DNA of 64,000 nucleotides from Cryobacterium sp. Y11 (GTDB lineage: Bacteria > Actinomycetota > Actinomycetes > Actinomycetales > Microbacteriaceae): assembly GCF_002929535.1 (NCBI RefSeq), contig NZ_PJJO01000061.1, positions 62,001 through 126,000 of the forward strand, given 5' to 3'. Below the pieces are notes generated by a model. That model made no database searches. It was not told the origin of the DNA and saw nothing but the letters and a program-made list of their open reading frames with translations. Below, in pieces: positions 16,741 to 25,856 of the stretch. How positions within the stretch are numbered: position 1 is the stretch's first letter; every line of letters starts with the position of its first letter. The position numbers and the translations under genes were made by a program.

Positions 16741-18120
16741 GTGGAAACCGTACTGCTGTTCATATTGGGCGTCGCGATTGTCGTCGTGGGCCTCGCCGTC
16801 TCGATCGGCCTGCACGAAATCGGCCACCTGCTGCCGGCGAAGCTGTTCGGCGTCAAGGTGACCCAGTACATGATCGGCTTCGGCCCGACGCTCTGGTCAC
16901 GTACCAAGGGTGAGACGGAGTACGGCGTCAAGGCCATCCCCATGGGCGGCTATATCGCCATGATCGGCATGTTCCCGCCGTCCAAGAAGGGCGGGGCTCC
17001 CCGCAGCACCACCACCGGATTCTTCGACACTATGGTGCAGGAGGGCGCGCCGGAGAAAAAGACCAGCGCCCTATCAACCCTGGTCGACGACGCCCGCCAG
17101 GCCAGCGCCGAGACCATCGGCGAGGGCGAAGACCACCGCGCGTTCTACCAGCTCCCCGTCTACAAACGAATCATCATCATGCTCGGCGGGCCCACCATGA
17201 ACCTGCTCATCGCGATCGTGATGTTCGCCATCCTGCTGATGGGATTCGGCAGCATGCAGATCAGCACCACCGTCGGCAGCGTGAGCGAGTGCGTGCTGCC
17301 GGCATCGAGTGACCGGCAAACCTGCGCGGCCACCGACGAAGCCTCGCCCGGCGCCGCCGCCGGCCTCAAACCCGGCGACCGCCTAGTCAGCATGGGCGGA
17401 ACCGCCATCACCAGCTGGGCACAATCCACCGAGATCATCCGCGCCTCGGCTGGACAAACCGTTGCCCTGGTCGTCGACCGTGCTGGCGCCGCCGTAAACC
17501 TGACGCTGGCACCAAAACTCACCGAACGCTACGTTTATACCGACAAAAACGAAATCAAAACGGATGCCGCCGGCGCTGCGATCACCGAGCAGGTCGGCTT
17601 CGCCGGCATCGCCCCTGCCGCCGAGCTGGTGCCACAGCCGGTGACGGCCGTGCTGCCCGCGGTCGGCGACAACATCGCCGGTGTCGCGCAGATCATCATC
17701 AACCTGCCCGACCGACTCGTGGCCGTCGCCAACGCGGCGTTCGGGCCGGGCGAGCGCGACCCGAACGGCCCGATCAGCGTGGTTGGCGTTGGCCGGGTCG
17801 CCGGCGAACTCGCGAGCATCGACACAATCCCGGTGGCCGACAAAGTTGCGAGCATGCTTGGCCTGCTCGGGTCGCTCAATATCGCGCTGTTCGTGTTCAA
17901 CCTGGTACCACTGCTGCCGCTGGACGGCGGCCACGTTGCCGGCGCGCTGTGGGAAGGCATCCGTCGATTCTTTGCAAAACTGTTCAAGCGGCCAGACCCG
18001 GGGCCGGTAGACATGGCCAAGCTCATGCCGCTCACCCTGGCGGTCGTGGTTTTGCTCGCCGGCATGAGCCTGCTGCTGATCTACGCCGACATCGTCAAGC
18101 CGGTCAACTTCTTCGGGTAA
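16741..18120 (+). CDS. rseP: RIP-type site-2 zinc metalloprotease (RseP/Rip1-like)
   Basis: 459 residues. Intramembrane protease cutting anti-sigma factors or other membrane proteins. HEIGH (residues 25-29) is the HExxH zinc motif; a central PDZ-like region holds GAAAGLKPGDRLVSMGG; LLPLDGGHV near residue 395 supplies the third metal ligand (LDG). Four membrane segments. I chose GTG 16741 because it gives the usual METVLLF-type start and has a TACTCT box 6 nt upstream. A GTG at 16693 with GGGAGG upstream would add 16 polar residues and is the alternative. Confidence 0.92.
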   Translation: METVLLFILGVAIVVVGLAVSIGLHEIGHLLPAKLFGVKVTQYMIGFGPTLWSRTKGETEYGVKAIPMGGYIAMIGMFPPSKKGGAPRSTTTGFFDTMVQEGAPEKKTSALSTLVDDARQASAETIGEGEDHRAFYQLPVYKRIIIMLGGPTMNLLIAIVMFAILLMGFGSMQISTTVGSVSECVLPASSDRQTCAATDEASPGAAAGLKPGDRLVSMGGTAITSWAQSTEIIRASAGQTVALVVDRAGAAVNLTLAPKLTERYVYTDKNEIKTDAAGAAITEQVGFAGIAPAAELVPQPVTAVLPAVGDNIAGVAQIIINLPDRLVAVANAAFGPGERDPNGPISVVGVGRVAGELASIDTIPVADKVASMLGLLGSLNIALFVFNLVPLLPLDGGHVAGALWEGIRRFFAKLFKRPDPGPVDMAKLMPLTLAVVVLLAGMSLLLIYADIVKPVNFFG

Positions 18121-18126
18121 CTCGCG

Positions 18127-19311
18127 CTACCGGGACAGCAGGAGCGCCTCGCCTTGGCCGCCGCCGCCGCACAGGGCTACGGCAGCCTTGCCCGTGCCGC
18201 GCCGGGACAGTTCGAGCGCGGCGTGCAGGGCTATGCGCCCACCGCTGGATCCGATCGGGTGGCCGATCGCGATGCCGCCGCCGTGAATGTTCACCACGTC
18301 GGTAGTTACGCCAAGCACCTTCGATGACTGGGCGACAACGGAGGCGAACGCCTCGTTGATCTCGATCACGTCGAGGTCGGCGGTAGTCCAACCCTGGCGG
18401 GTCAGGGCATGCGCGATGGCATTGGCCGGCTGGGAATGCAGCGAGTTGTCCGGGCCAGCAACCTGGCCACTGGCCTCGATCACGGCCAGCCACGGCAGGC
18501 CGTGCTTCTCGGCCCAGGCGCGGCTGGTGACGACGAGCGCGCTCGCACCGTCGCTCAGGGGTGCCGCGTTGCCGGCGGTGATGCTGCCGGTCGGGTCGAA
18601 CGCTGGACGCAAACGGCCGAGTGTCTCGGTCGTGCTTTCGGCGCGCACGCCCTCGTCGGTGCTGATCACAAGTGGCTCGCCCTTGCGCTGCGGCACGCTG
18701 ATCGGCGTGATTTCGTCGTGGAATACATCGTTCGCGGCGGCAGCTGCGGCGCGCTGGTGCGATGCTGCGGCAATGTCATCTTGCTCGAGGCGGGTTTGGC
18801 CGAGCTCCACGTTGGCGCGTTCGGTCGAGAGGCCCATCGAGAGACCATCGAAGGCGTCGGTGAGTCCGTCGTGCGCGGCGTGATCGAGGGCGGACACGGT
18901 TCCGTAGGCCCAGCCCTGGCGGGAGCCGGGCAGCAGGTGGGGCGCGCGGGACATGGACTCCTGACCGCCGGCCACGACGACATCCGCTTCACCGAGGCGC
19001 ACCAGCCGGGCCGCGTCGATGACAGCGGCCAGGCCAGAGAGACACACCTTGTTGAGCGTCATGGCCGGCACGTTCCAGGGGATGCCGGCAGCCACGCTGG
19101 ATTGCCGGGCTGGGTTCTGCCCGCAGCCGGCCTGCAAGACCTGTCCCATCAACACGAAGTCCACCTGCTCCGGGGCTACCCCGGCACGGGCGAGGGCGCC
19201 GGCGATGGCGGCGGTGCCGAGGTCAACGGCGGTCAGGGATGAGAGTTGTCCGTTCACGCGACCCTGCGGGGTGCGGGAACCGGCCAGAATAACGACGTCA
19301 ATTTCGGACAT
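18127..19311 (-). CDS. acetyl-CoA C-acetyltransferase (thiolase)
   Basis: 394 residues, normal thiolase length. Nucleophilic Cys in NKVCLSGL near residue 88, catalytic His in GHPIGSSGGR near 350, and second Cys in CGGGGQGEALL near 382. It interconverts two acetyl-CoA and acetoacetyl-CoA, or acts in fatty-acid oxidation. The start ATG 19311 has AAGGAGT 5 nt upstream; upstream codons in the same frame are not coding-like. It sits convergent to the protease gene with only 6 nt between the stops. Confidence 0.93.
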   Translation of the reverse strand: MSEIDVVILAGSRTPQGRVNGQLSSLTAVDLGTAAIAGALARAGVAPEQVDFVLMGQVLQAGCGQNPARQSSVAAGIPWNVPAMTLNKVCLSGLAAVIDAARLVRLGEADVVVAGGQESMSRAPHLLPGSRQGWAYGTVSALDHAAHDGLTDAFDGLSMGLSTERANVELGQTRLEQDDIAAASHQRAAAAAANDVFHDEITPISVPQRKGEPLVISTDEGVRAESTTETLGRLRPAFDPTGSITAGNAAPLSDGASALVVTSRAWAEKHGLPWLAVIEASGQVAGPDNSLHSQPANAIAHALTRQGWTTADLDVIEINEAFASVVAQSSKVLGVTTDVVNIHGGGIAIGHPIGSSGGRIALHAALELSRRGTGKAAVALCGGGGQGEALLLSR

Positions 19312-19410
19312 GGAGACTCCTTCGTCTGTACAGCGAGCGCGGGAAAGACTCACCGACTCTATTACTCGACTGTAACGCGGCGGACGGTATTGATGCATTC
19401 CTACGCCCGA

Positions 19411-19416
19411 TACTGT
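19411..19416 (+). promoter_or_regulatory. -10 box (TACTGT) for a leaderless leader ORF
   Basis: TACTGT ends 6 nt before GTG 19423, the start of a 19-codon ORF coupled to the lipoprotein gene. Confidence 0.4.
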
Positions 19417-19422
19417 GCCAGG

Positions 19423-19482
19423 GTGGAATTCGGGGGCAGTTTGCCCCGCATTGTGATGGGCGGCACAGCATTCAAACGGTGA
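19423..19482 (+). CDS. possible 19-aa leaderless leader peptide
   Basis: Begins GTG 19423, 6 nt after TACTGT, and reads MEFGGSLPRIVMGGTAFKR before TGA 19480-19482. That stop overlaps the GTG of the next gene (GTGA). The downstream gene has no Shine-Dalgarno sequence, so its translation may depend on ribosomes ending this ORF. No repeated codon suggestive of attenuation is seen. Confidence 0.4.
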   Translation: MEFGGSLPRIVMGGTAFKR

Positions 19483-20183
19483 TCAAGAACTTCACTCGGG
19501 CCGGAATTATTGGCGTGATCGCGGCCGTGGCCTTGACCGGTTGCCAATCGGGCACACCGGATGTCGCGTCGCCCGCGGCGCCCGCGTCAAGTACGCCGAC
19601 CGGCAGCGCGCCTCCGGCCGATCCCCTAACCACGGTCACTGCGCTTTTGATCGGACCGGAGAACTTCGAGCTGCACGACAAGAGCGGCACCGCCGTGGTC
19701 ACGCTTTCTTATGATGATCCCATCGACCGCGTCGTTGACGCACTGACGGTTGCCCTTGGCGCAGACCCCGTCGTAGCCGAAGACAGCGGCGGCGACGAGT
19801 ATCCGCCCGGGGTCGACTACGACTGGGACGGCTTTGGGCTGAGGGACCACCTGCCGCCAGACGGCAAATTCCCGGACTATGCCAACTTCTCCGTGAGCGT
19901 GAGCGCACCAGTCAGCGGCGACGTCTCAGTCGCGACTACTGGCGGTTACCGAGTCGGCGACGACCTGCGCGCGGCGGCACGTGCGCTCGGGGTGGACGTC
20001 GACACGACTTTCGAGTCGTATGGTTCGATCTTCTACTTCGAGTTGGGACCAGAGCTTGGCACACCATCGGGAGGTAACACCCTCTACCCGAACGCCTCAG
20101 CGGTCAGGGTGGCGGCGAATTCCGAATCCGGCGCGATCGACGAGATCGCCTCGCCCACCAACCCCAGCTTCTGGGTGCACTGA
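19479..20183 (+). CDS. hypothetical lipoprotein
   Basis: 234 residues, no family recognised. Signal segment AGIIGVIAAVALTGC with lipobox LTGC (C near 22), then a Pro/Ala/Ser linker (ASPAAPASSTPTGSAPPAD) and a mature domain rich in acidic residues and Tyr (YPPGVDYDWDGFGL). Start GTG 19479 overlaps the stop of a 19-codon leader ORF and lacks a ribosome-binding site. Located between thiolase and ispG; no functional clue from context. Confidence 0.65.
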   Translation: MIKNFTRAGIIGVIAAVALTGCQSGTPDVASPAAPASSTPTGSAPPADPLTTVTALLIGPENFELHDKSGTAVVTLSYDDPIDRVVDALTVALGADPVVAEDSGGDEYPPGVDYDWDGFGLRDHLPPDGKFPDYANFSVSVSAPVSGDVSVATTGGYRVGDDLRAAARALGVDVDTTFESYGSIFYFELGPELGTPSGGNTLYPNASAVRVAANSESGAIDEIASPTNPSFWVH

Positions 20184-20230
20184 GTCGCTGCCCAGAGTCG
20201 GCACACAGGCCCCTCGGGGGCTACACCAAC

Positions 20231-20236
20231 TAAGCT
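20231..20236 (+). promoter_or_regulatory. -10 box (TAAGCT) for leaderless ispG
   Basis: TAAGCT ends 6 nt before GTG 20243; no ribosome-binding site is visible. Confidence 0.5.
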
Positions 20237-20242
20237 AAGCCG

Positions 20243-21397
20243 GTGGCTGCAATCAACTTGGGGATGCCCAAAGTACCTGAGGTACTCGCTCCCAGACGTA
20301 AATCCCGTCAGATCAAGGTCGGTAAGGTTCTGGTCGGTGGTGATGCTCAGGTGAGCGTGCAATCGATGACGACCACACCGACCACCAACATTAACGCGAC
20401 ACTTCAACAGATCGCCGAGCTCACGGCGAGCGGATGCGACATCGTGCGTGTTGCCGTGCCCACCCGTGATGATGCCGAGGCGCTGCCCATCATCGCCAAG
20501 AAGAGCCAGATTCCGGTCATCGCCGACATCCACTTTCAGCCGAACTATGTCTTTGCTGCGATTGACGCCGGTTGCGCCGCCGTGCGGGTGAACCCCGGAA
20601 ACATTCGCAAGTTCGACGACCAGGTCGGCAAAATCGCCGCCGCAGCGAAGGCCGCCGGCGTGAGCCTGCGCATCGGCGTCAATGCCGGTTCGCTTGAGCC
20701 GAGCATCATGCAGAAATATGGCAAGGCTACCCCCGAAGCGCTCGTTGAGAGTGCTATCTGGGAGGCGAGCCTGTTCGAGGAGCACGACTTTCACGACTTC
20801 AAGATCTCGGTCAAGCACAACGACCCGGTCATCATGGTCAAGGCCTACCGCCTGCTGGCGGAGCGCGGCGACTGGCCGTTGCACCTCGGTGTGACCGAGG
20901 CCGGGCCGAGCTTTCAGGGGACCATCAAGAGCGCAACGGCGTTCGGACTGCTGCTCGGCGAGGGGATCGGTGACACCATTCGGGTGTCGCTGAGTGCCCC
21001 TCCGGTTGAGGAGATCAAGGTGGGCCTGCAGATTCTGCAGTCGCTCAATCTGCGGGAGCGCAAGCTCGAGATTGTCTCCTGCCCGAGTTGCGGCCGGGCC
21101 CAAGTGGATGTCTACAAGCTCGCCAACGATGTCACCGACGGGCTCGAGGGCATGACAGTGCCACTGCGTGTTGCCGTGATGGGTTGCGTCGTGAACGGGC
21201 CGGGTGAGGCCCGCGAGGCCGACCTCGGTGTCGCCAGCGGCAACGGCAAGGGCCAGATCTTCGTGCGCGGTGAGGTCATCAAGACCGTGCCAGAGTCCGA
21301 GATCGTGGCCACTCTGATCGAAGAGGCCAATCGTCTCGCCGCCGAGATGCCCGCAGCCGAGCTTGGCAACCCCACCGTCACCGTCGGCGCGAATTAA
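20243..21397 (+). CDS. ispG: 4-hydroxy-3-methylbut-2-en-1-yl diphosphate synthase
   Basis: 384 residues; MEP pathway enzyme with a 4Fe-4S cluster, converting MEcPP to HMBPP. The N-terminal TIM-barrel has [17 protein letters not shown] near residue 34 and [10 protein letters not shown] near 118. The C-terminal cluster domain has [11 protein letters not shown] near 278 and [10 protein letters not shown] near 314, containing the three cluster cysteines and Glu. The start GTG is leaderless by context. The usual actinobacterial neighbours dxr and rseP lie upstream, separated here by extra genes. Confidence 0.96.
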   Translation: MAAINLGMPKVPEVLAPRRKSRQIKVGKVLVGGDAQVSVQSMTTTPTTNINATLQQIAELTASGCDIVRVAVPTRDDAEALPIIAKKSQIPVIADIHFQPNYVFAAIDAGCAAVRVNPGNIRKFDDQVGKIAAAAKAAGVSLRIGVNAGSLEPSIMQKYGKATPEALVESAIWEASLFEEHDFHDFKISVKHNDPVIMVKAYRLLAERGDWPLHLGVTEAGPSFQGTIKSATAFGLLLGEGIGDTIRVSLSAPPVEEIKVGLQILQSLNLRERKLEIVSCPSCGRAQVDVYKLANDVTDGLEGMTVPLRVAVMGCVVNGPGEAREADLGVASGNGKGQIFVRGEVIKTVPESEIVATLIEEANRLAAEMPAAELGNPTVTVGAN

Positions 21398-21628
21398 GTT
21401 CTCGACATACCGGGGATGACTAGCTGAAAGGGGTACTCCTAAAATCATCAGCCAGTGTCGCAGACGCTGGCCACGGGTGCACCAACCTTGTAATGTATAG
21501 CCCGGTTTGAGCACGATGGCTCATTTGTCGCCTGGGTGGTTTGACCATATTGGGGGTATGCGCTCACATTACGTGTGTTGGGGTTCAGGCTGCTAGGCCG
21601 ACTGAGTCGATCGTTTCAACGGAAATAA
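21398..21628. other. intergenic region between ispG and the glycan cluster
   Basis: 231 bp, more AT-rich than flanking genes. It holds a weak imperfect hairpin at about 21453-21471 (CCAGTG/CGCTGG) that may terminate ispG. TTGACC at 21541 could be a -35 element, but no convincing -10 or plus-strand gene follows. Nothing else recognised; it marks the left edge of the glycan cluster. Confidence 0.5.
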
Positions 21629-22879
21629 TCAATCCCGACCAGTGCCATGAGGTCGATCTTGACCGGTTCCCGTTGGTCCGACAAAGCTCGCATCGGGACT
21701 TGTCGTCGGCGTGCCCGTTGGCGCGCATAGTTTCGTTCTTGCGGTCGGTTGGTGCGTCGGCCAAACACGGGTTGCGGCGAGGGAGGAGACCTGCGCACTG
21801 AAAGCGCCGGAACCCCGTGGCCGGTAGACCACTTGGGCGTGGAACACAAATCTCGCAAAAAATGCGCAGGCGATCGTCGCGCCTTGGGCGATGAGGTTCG
21901 GGATGAATAAGTGCTCCACCAAGATCACGAGGATTGGCAGTCTGATCAGGGCCTCCGTTCCGTTGAACGCGAACGAGGATCCGAAACGGGTCCAAAACAA
22001 CCGGCTCTCGGTTCGGAGTTCGCGAAAGACGAACCGCTCCTGGAAGAAGAAATTGCCGACGATGGTCGCGGCGGCGGCGGCGGTGGCGGCTGCGGCGTAA
22101 TACATTCCCGCGGCGGTGAGCCCGGCCATGATCGCGAGATTGGCGATCGCTCCGAAGGCTCCGATGATCGCAAAGCGCGACATCCGGCCGAACCGGAGCT
22201 CGGCCAGTTGAGACAGAAAACGCATGCCCTGGGCCAGGTCCGCCTTCGACTGGCCCGCGAAGCGCTGAGCGAAGACGAAGGGCTCCTCAACGATCGTGAT
22301 CTCGTGCCTAGCGAGGATCTCGAGCAGGATCTTGAACCCTCTGGGACGGAGCCGTTCGAGGTCTACTGCAGCGCGGCGAACCGCGAAGAAGCCCGTCATC
22401 GGATCGGTGCAGTGCCGCAGGCGGCGAGGGAACATGGCGCGGGTCAAGGTAGTCGATATGCTCGAAACCGAGCGGCGGGCCCAGCCGCTGAGCCCGGTGT
22501 TATCCCCGCCGCCGCAGTAACGTGAGGCGACGGCAACATCCGCCTGTGACTCCCTGGCCGCTGCGAGCAGGGCAGGAATCATCTCCGGCGGATGCTGCAA
22601 ATCTCCGTCCATGACCAGGCACCACGCGCTCGTGCTCTCGCGTAAGCCCTCGATGACGGCGCCGCTGAGCCCACCGATCGGTTGATCACGGTGGAGGAGC
22701 CGCGTAGGGACGGCGCTCCATTCCGCGGCGGACAGCACGGCGGTCGGGGTATCGTCGGTGGAATCGTCGACGAAAAGGATCTCGGCGTCGTCAGGGTCCA
22801 GAACGACCGCCAACCGCCGCACGAGTTCGGGGATATTTGGGGCTTCATTGAAGGTGGGGATGATGACCGTGAGGAGCAT
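21629..22879 (-). CDS. DPM-like family-2 glycosyltransferase fused to a GtrA membrane domain
   Basis: 416 residues from ATG 22879 (AAGG about 6 nt upstream; start MLLTVIIPTFNEAPN). GT2 domain at about 1-225: FVDDSTDD near 36 and the metal-binding MDGDLQHPPE near 90, as in polyprenyl-phosphate mannose/glucose synthases. GtrA-type domain with four membrane segments at about 235-355 (FAIIGAFGAIANLAIMAGL). Likely makes or flips a polyprenyl-phosphate sugar donor. The final ~55 residues after VVYRPRGSGAF are Thr/Pro-rich and unlike the family, perhaps from loss of the original stop. Last gene of the five-gene cluster. Confidence 0.85.
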   Translation of the reverse strand: MLLTVIIPTFNEAPNIPELVRRLAVVLDPDDAEILFVDDSTDDTPTAVLSAAEWSAVPTRLLHRDQPIGGLSGAVIEGLRESTSAWCLVMDGDLQHPPEMIPALLAAARESQADVAVASRYCGGGDNTGLSGWARRSVSSISTTLTRAMFPRRLRHCTDPMTGFFAVRRAAVDLERLRPRGFKILLEILARHEITIVEEPFVFAQRFAGQSKADLAQGMRFLSQLAELRFGRMSRFAIIGAFGAIANLAIMAGLTAAGMYYAAAATAAAAATIVGNFFFQERFVFRELRTESRLFWTRFGSSFAFNGTEALIRLPILVILVEHLFIPNLIAQGATIACAFFARFVFHAQVVYRPRGSGAFSAQVSSLAATRVWPTHQPTARTKLCAPTGTPTTSPDASFVGPTGTGQDRPHGTGRD

Positions 22880-22926
22880 ATAAACCTTCTTTCGGGCGGA
22901 GGTGGACAACGCTGGGCAATCGAGAA

Positions 22927-24489
22927 TTAGGGTGCGGCTATCGCATCAGCTTGCACGCGACGGATGTTCCAAGGGCCGAAGCTGCGGACGATCGCGGAGT
23001 TCTGCAACGCGGTCGATGCCGTGGTCAGGCCGAGGACTTCCAGGTTCGATTGGACGGTCGGACCCTCGATGATCCACTCGATCTCTTTCCACCCGCTCGG
23101 GTGGTGGACCTTGAAAGCGGGGTCGAGATCGGCCTTTTCAAGAACGATCATCGTCCAGTTGTCATCCCACCCCTCCGAGTCGAGGTCGTGCCACATCGAG
23201 TAAGGGGTGAGGACCACCTCGTCGCGTGGAACGTGTGAGCGCATCCAATCGAGTGTGTCGCGGAAGTCGGAATTCTGATCAGAGCTGAGCAACTCGCGGT
23301 CTTTCGCGACCCAGCCGAGGACCGGTGTCTGGACCAATAGCAGCAAGGTCACCCCAACCAGAACGATGGGCGTCACGAGGGCCTGGTTCGGCAGCCAGTT
23401 TCGAGCGACCCGGAGCGCGGCACGTCTCATCAGGTCTGCGGCCGAGGCGAGGGCAATGCATAAGAAGGGGATTCCCGCGACGATGTACATGCTGGGCAGG
23501 TAGCCCTCTCCGACTATCACCGGCATAAAGAAGCTGCCCACCGCGACCGACACCCACCGAGTGCGTCGGCTTGCGAGGCAGAGTACCGCCGCGATCGCTC
23601 CGCCCACGATCAGGAATCCATCCCCGACTGCCCAGGAGACCAGCAGCTCTGATCGGGCCGAACCAACCTCCCAGACATAGCCGGAGCCTTCGCGTGCGGT
23701 GAATTGGTATAGCAGTCCGTCCTGGAGCGATACGTGCCCGTCACCTGAAACCAGCTCGCCGCGGAGCAGTGCCATGAGCGGGTAAAACGCGAGGACAAGC
23801 GCGCCGACGGTGAGGAATCCCATCACCGAGAACATCCGCCCTTGCCAGGCGCGCCGGTCAATGAGGGCGACCAAGAGCGCCGGTCCCATGACGGCCGCCG
23901 TGACTTTCGACAGCACCGCAATCGCGAAGCTCCCCCCGGCGGCCGCGTGGTTCCACAAGGCCATTCGCGGGGACAGGACGAGATAGAAGGCGAGAAGCAG
24001 CCAGGGCAGTGCGACCGTATCCAGGAATATCTGGCGTCCGAGGCTCAGCGACAGCGGCGAGAAAATGAAAGCGGCGACGCCCAGCAAGGCGAACGTTTTT
24101 GTGACCGTGATCCTCCGAGCGATCAAGTAGATCAGAACCGCGTTCGCCACGAAGTACAGGGCGATGACGTAGCGCATCGTGGCGATATCAATGTCGTCGC
24201 CCAGCCCAAATAACCGGGGGATCCAGATGAGCATGGCTAACTGGATCCACCCGACTGGAGGATGGTCGTACCAATATGTATAGGGGGCTAGGTCGCCATC
24301 GTTCAGGCTCAGCGCCTGGGCCGTGTACGTGCCCTCGTCATCCGCGTACGCGAGACCCGTGAGATTCGTGAAGAACACCGCGCTGGCGACCAGGACGACC
24401 GCGGAAACGGCTGCCGTGTCCGGGCGGGCCAGGCGCCCGATGGACCAGCGGGGTTGCGCCGCGGGTTCCTGCGTCAAAACTGAACTCAT
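22927..24489 (-). CDS. GT39/ArnT-like membrane glycosyltransferase
   Basis: 520 residues, about ten membrane segments. The first outer loop carries ADDEGTYTAQAL (acidic residues at 50-52) and then YWYDHPPVGW, the arrangement of PMT/ArnT-type transferases that use polyprenyl-phosphate sugars. A soluble C-terminal domain follows at about 405-520. It would use the donor made by the neighbouring DPM-like enzyme to glycosylate a protein, lipid or glycan; the acceptor is unknown. ATG 24489 overlaps the stop of the upstream GT2 gene (ATGA). Confidence 0.8.
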   Translation of the reverse strand: MSSVLTQEPAAQPRWSIGRLARPDTAAVSAVVLVASAVFFTNLTGLAYADDEGTYTAQALSLNDGDLAPYTYWYDHPPVGWIQLAMLIWIPRLFGLGDDIDIATMRYVIALYFVANAVLIYLIARRITVTKTFALLGVAAFIFSPLSLSLGRQIFLDTVALPWLLLAFYLVLSPRMALWNHAAAGGSFAIAVLSKVTAAVMGPALLVALIDRRAWQGRMFSVMGFLTVGALVLAFYPLMALLRGELVSGDGHVSLQDGLLYQFTAREGSGYVWEVGSARSELLVSWAVGDGFLIVGGAIAAVLCLASRRTRWVSVAVGSFFMPVIVGEGYLPSMYIVAGIPFLCIALASAADLMRRAALRVARNWLPNQALVTPIVLVGVTLLLLVQTPVLGWVAKDRELLSSDQNSDFRDTLDWMRSHVPRDEVVLTPYSMWHDLDSEGWDDNWTMIVLEKADLDPAFKVHHPSGWKEIEWIIEGPTVQSNLEVLGLTTASTALQNSAIVRSFGPWNIRRVQADAIAAP

Positions 24490-25766
24490 CGTGCTTCCGC
24501 CAATTCAACGTTCGCCATCTTCAGGTGGGCGCCGTTATGGGCTGTCTTGTCCCAGCGGAAATCTCCGGTGTAGAACTTGCCGAGAGCGCGGATCGCCGAG
24601 ATCGCAAGGAGGACCTGATAGGCAGGGGCGCCAAGAAGGAGACGTAGGTAGTCGCGCGGACGAATCCGAAAATTGTGGTCCTTGCCGAATTCGTGCAGCA
24701 TGCAGATCTCGAGCGCGAACAACGCGATCGTCGGGATTAGCGGGAGGAATGTCGCCATGGTGATCGGAAGAGGGAACTTGGCGAAGAGGGCCAGCGTGAT
24801 GGAGATCGGGATCAGCACTCCAGCCAGGGCCATGAAATGCTGTTGGGTCAGCGTCCACCAGGCATTCAATCGCTGAACGCCGGTCGGCATTCGGCGCCAA
24901 TCCCCCTTCGCGTAGACCTGCATGAAGCCAAGGGACCAGCGGGTGCGTTGCCGGATGAGTGAGGCCACGGAGTCGGGAGTTTCCTCCCTGGTTACCAGGT
25001 CGGGCGAGTACGCGACGACAATGCGCCGCCTGAGTACCGACAGGCGGACTCCCAGGTCGCAGTCCTCGGCGAGACAGTCGCCGTCCCAGCCACCCACGGA
25101 GACAAGCAGTTCGCGCTTGACGAAGACCGTATTGCCGCCGAGCGGGATGAAGCCGCTCTTCGCGTGGGCGTGGAGGCGCGAGCGAAACCAAATGAAATAC
25201 TCCAGGCAGTTGCGCAGCGAATACCAGCTGTCGCTGAAGTTGACCAACTGCACGGCACCCTGCACGACGTCGGCGTGCCGATGCTGGAAGACACTGTCGA
25301 TATGGGCGAGCAGGTCCGGAGCAGCAATTGATTCGGCATCGAAGATGCCGACGATGTCGTTGCGGCAAAGCTTCAGCGCCGTATTGAGCTGCCGTGGCTT
25401 GTTCTTGACCGCATTGCTGTCGATGCTCACCCGCACTCTATCCGGGTGCTCCTTCGCCAGGGCCTGCGCGACTGCCACCGTGTCGTCGTCGTCGTCGCCG
25501 ACTGATATGATCACCTCGACCCGGGAATGAGTCTGCTCCAGAAGCCGCCCGAGGGTGGCCCGCATCACCTCTTCCCGCTCGGTTCGACAGGGCATGATGA
25601 GCGAGAAGCTGTGCTCGTTCTCGGGCAAGATGTCGGGGTACCCGGTCCTGCTCCGATGATCAGGGCTCCACCAGGCGTAGGTGGACAGGAACAGTGTCGA
25701 GCAAGCGAGCAGGACCAGGCAGGCGGTGATGATCAGGACGGCGATGTGGGCGGCAGTAATGAGCAC
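24486..25766 (-). CDS. CslA-like processive family-2 glycosyltransferase
   Basis: 426 residues. One N-terminal membrane segment (4-27), a GT2 catalytic domain (about 52-280) and three to four C-terminal membrane segments (about 310-395). Motifs of processive beta-glycan synthases are complete: SVGDDDD (89-94), FDAES (142-146), AED (233-235) and QRTRW (273-277). This is the cellulose/hyaluronan/chitin synthase-like pattern; it lacks the PilZ domain of BcsA. Start GTG 25766 has AGAGG about 7 nt upstream. A GlxA-like oxidase is encoded in the same direction upstream, as paired (in other order) in Streptomyces. The polymer made cannot be told from sequence. Confidence 0.85.
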   Translation of the reverse strand: MLITAAHIAVLIITACLVLLACSTLFLSTYAWWSPDHRSRTGYPDILPENEHSFSLIMPCRTEREEVMRATLGRLLEQTHSRVEVIISVGDDDDDTVAVAQALAKEHPDRVRVSIDSNAVKNKPRQLNTALKLCRNDIVGIFDAESIAAPDLLAHIDSVFQHRHADVVQGAVQLVNFSDSWYSLRNCLEYFIWFRSRLHAHAKSGFIPLGGNTVFVKRELLVSVGGWDGDCLAEDCDLGVRLSVLRRRIVVAYSPDLVTREETPDSVASLIRQRTRWSLGFMQVYAKGDWRRMPTGVQRLNAWWTLTQQHFMALAGVLIPISITLALFAKFPLPITMATFLPLIPTIALFALEICMLHEFGKDHNFRIRPRDYLRLLLGAPAYQVLLAISAIRALGKFYTGDFRWDKTAHNGAHLKMANVELAEAR

Positions 25767-25856
25767 GGTGAACCTCTCTCGGTTGGAACCTGAAAGAACG
25801 AGTTGGGGAGCGGGGGAGCTCTAAAGTAAGTTCAGCCCGAGTTGCCGGCGCCGAGG

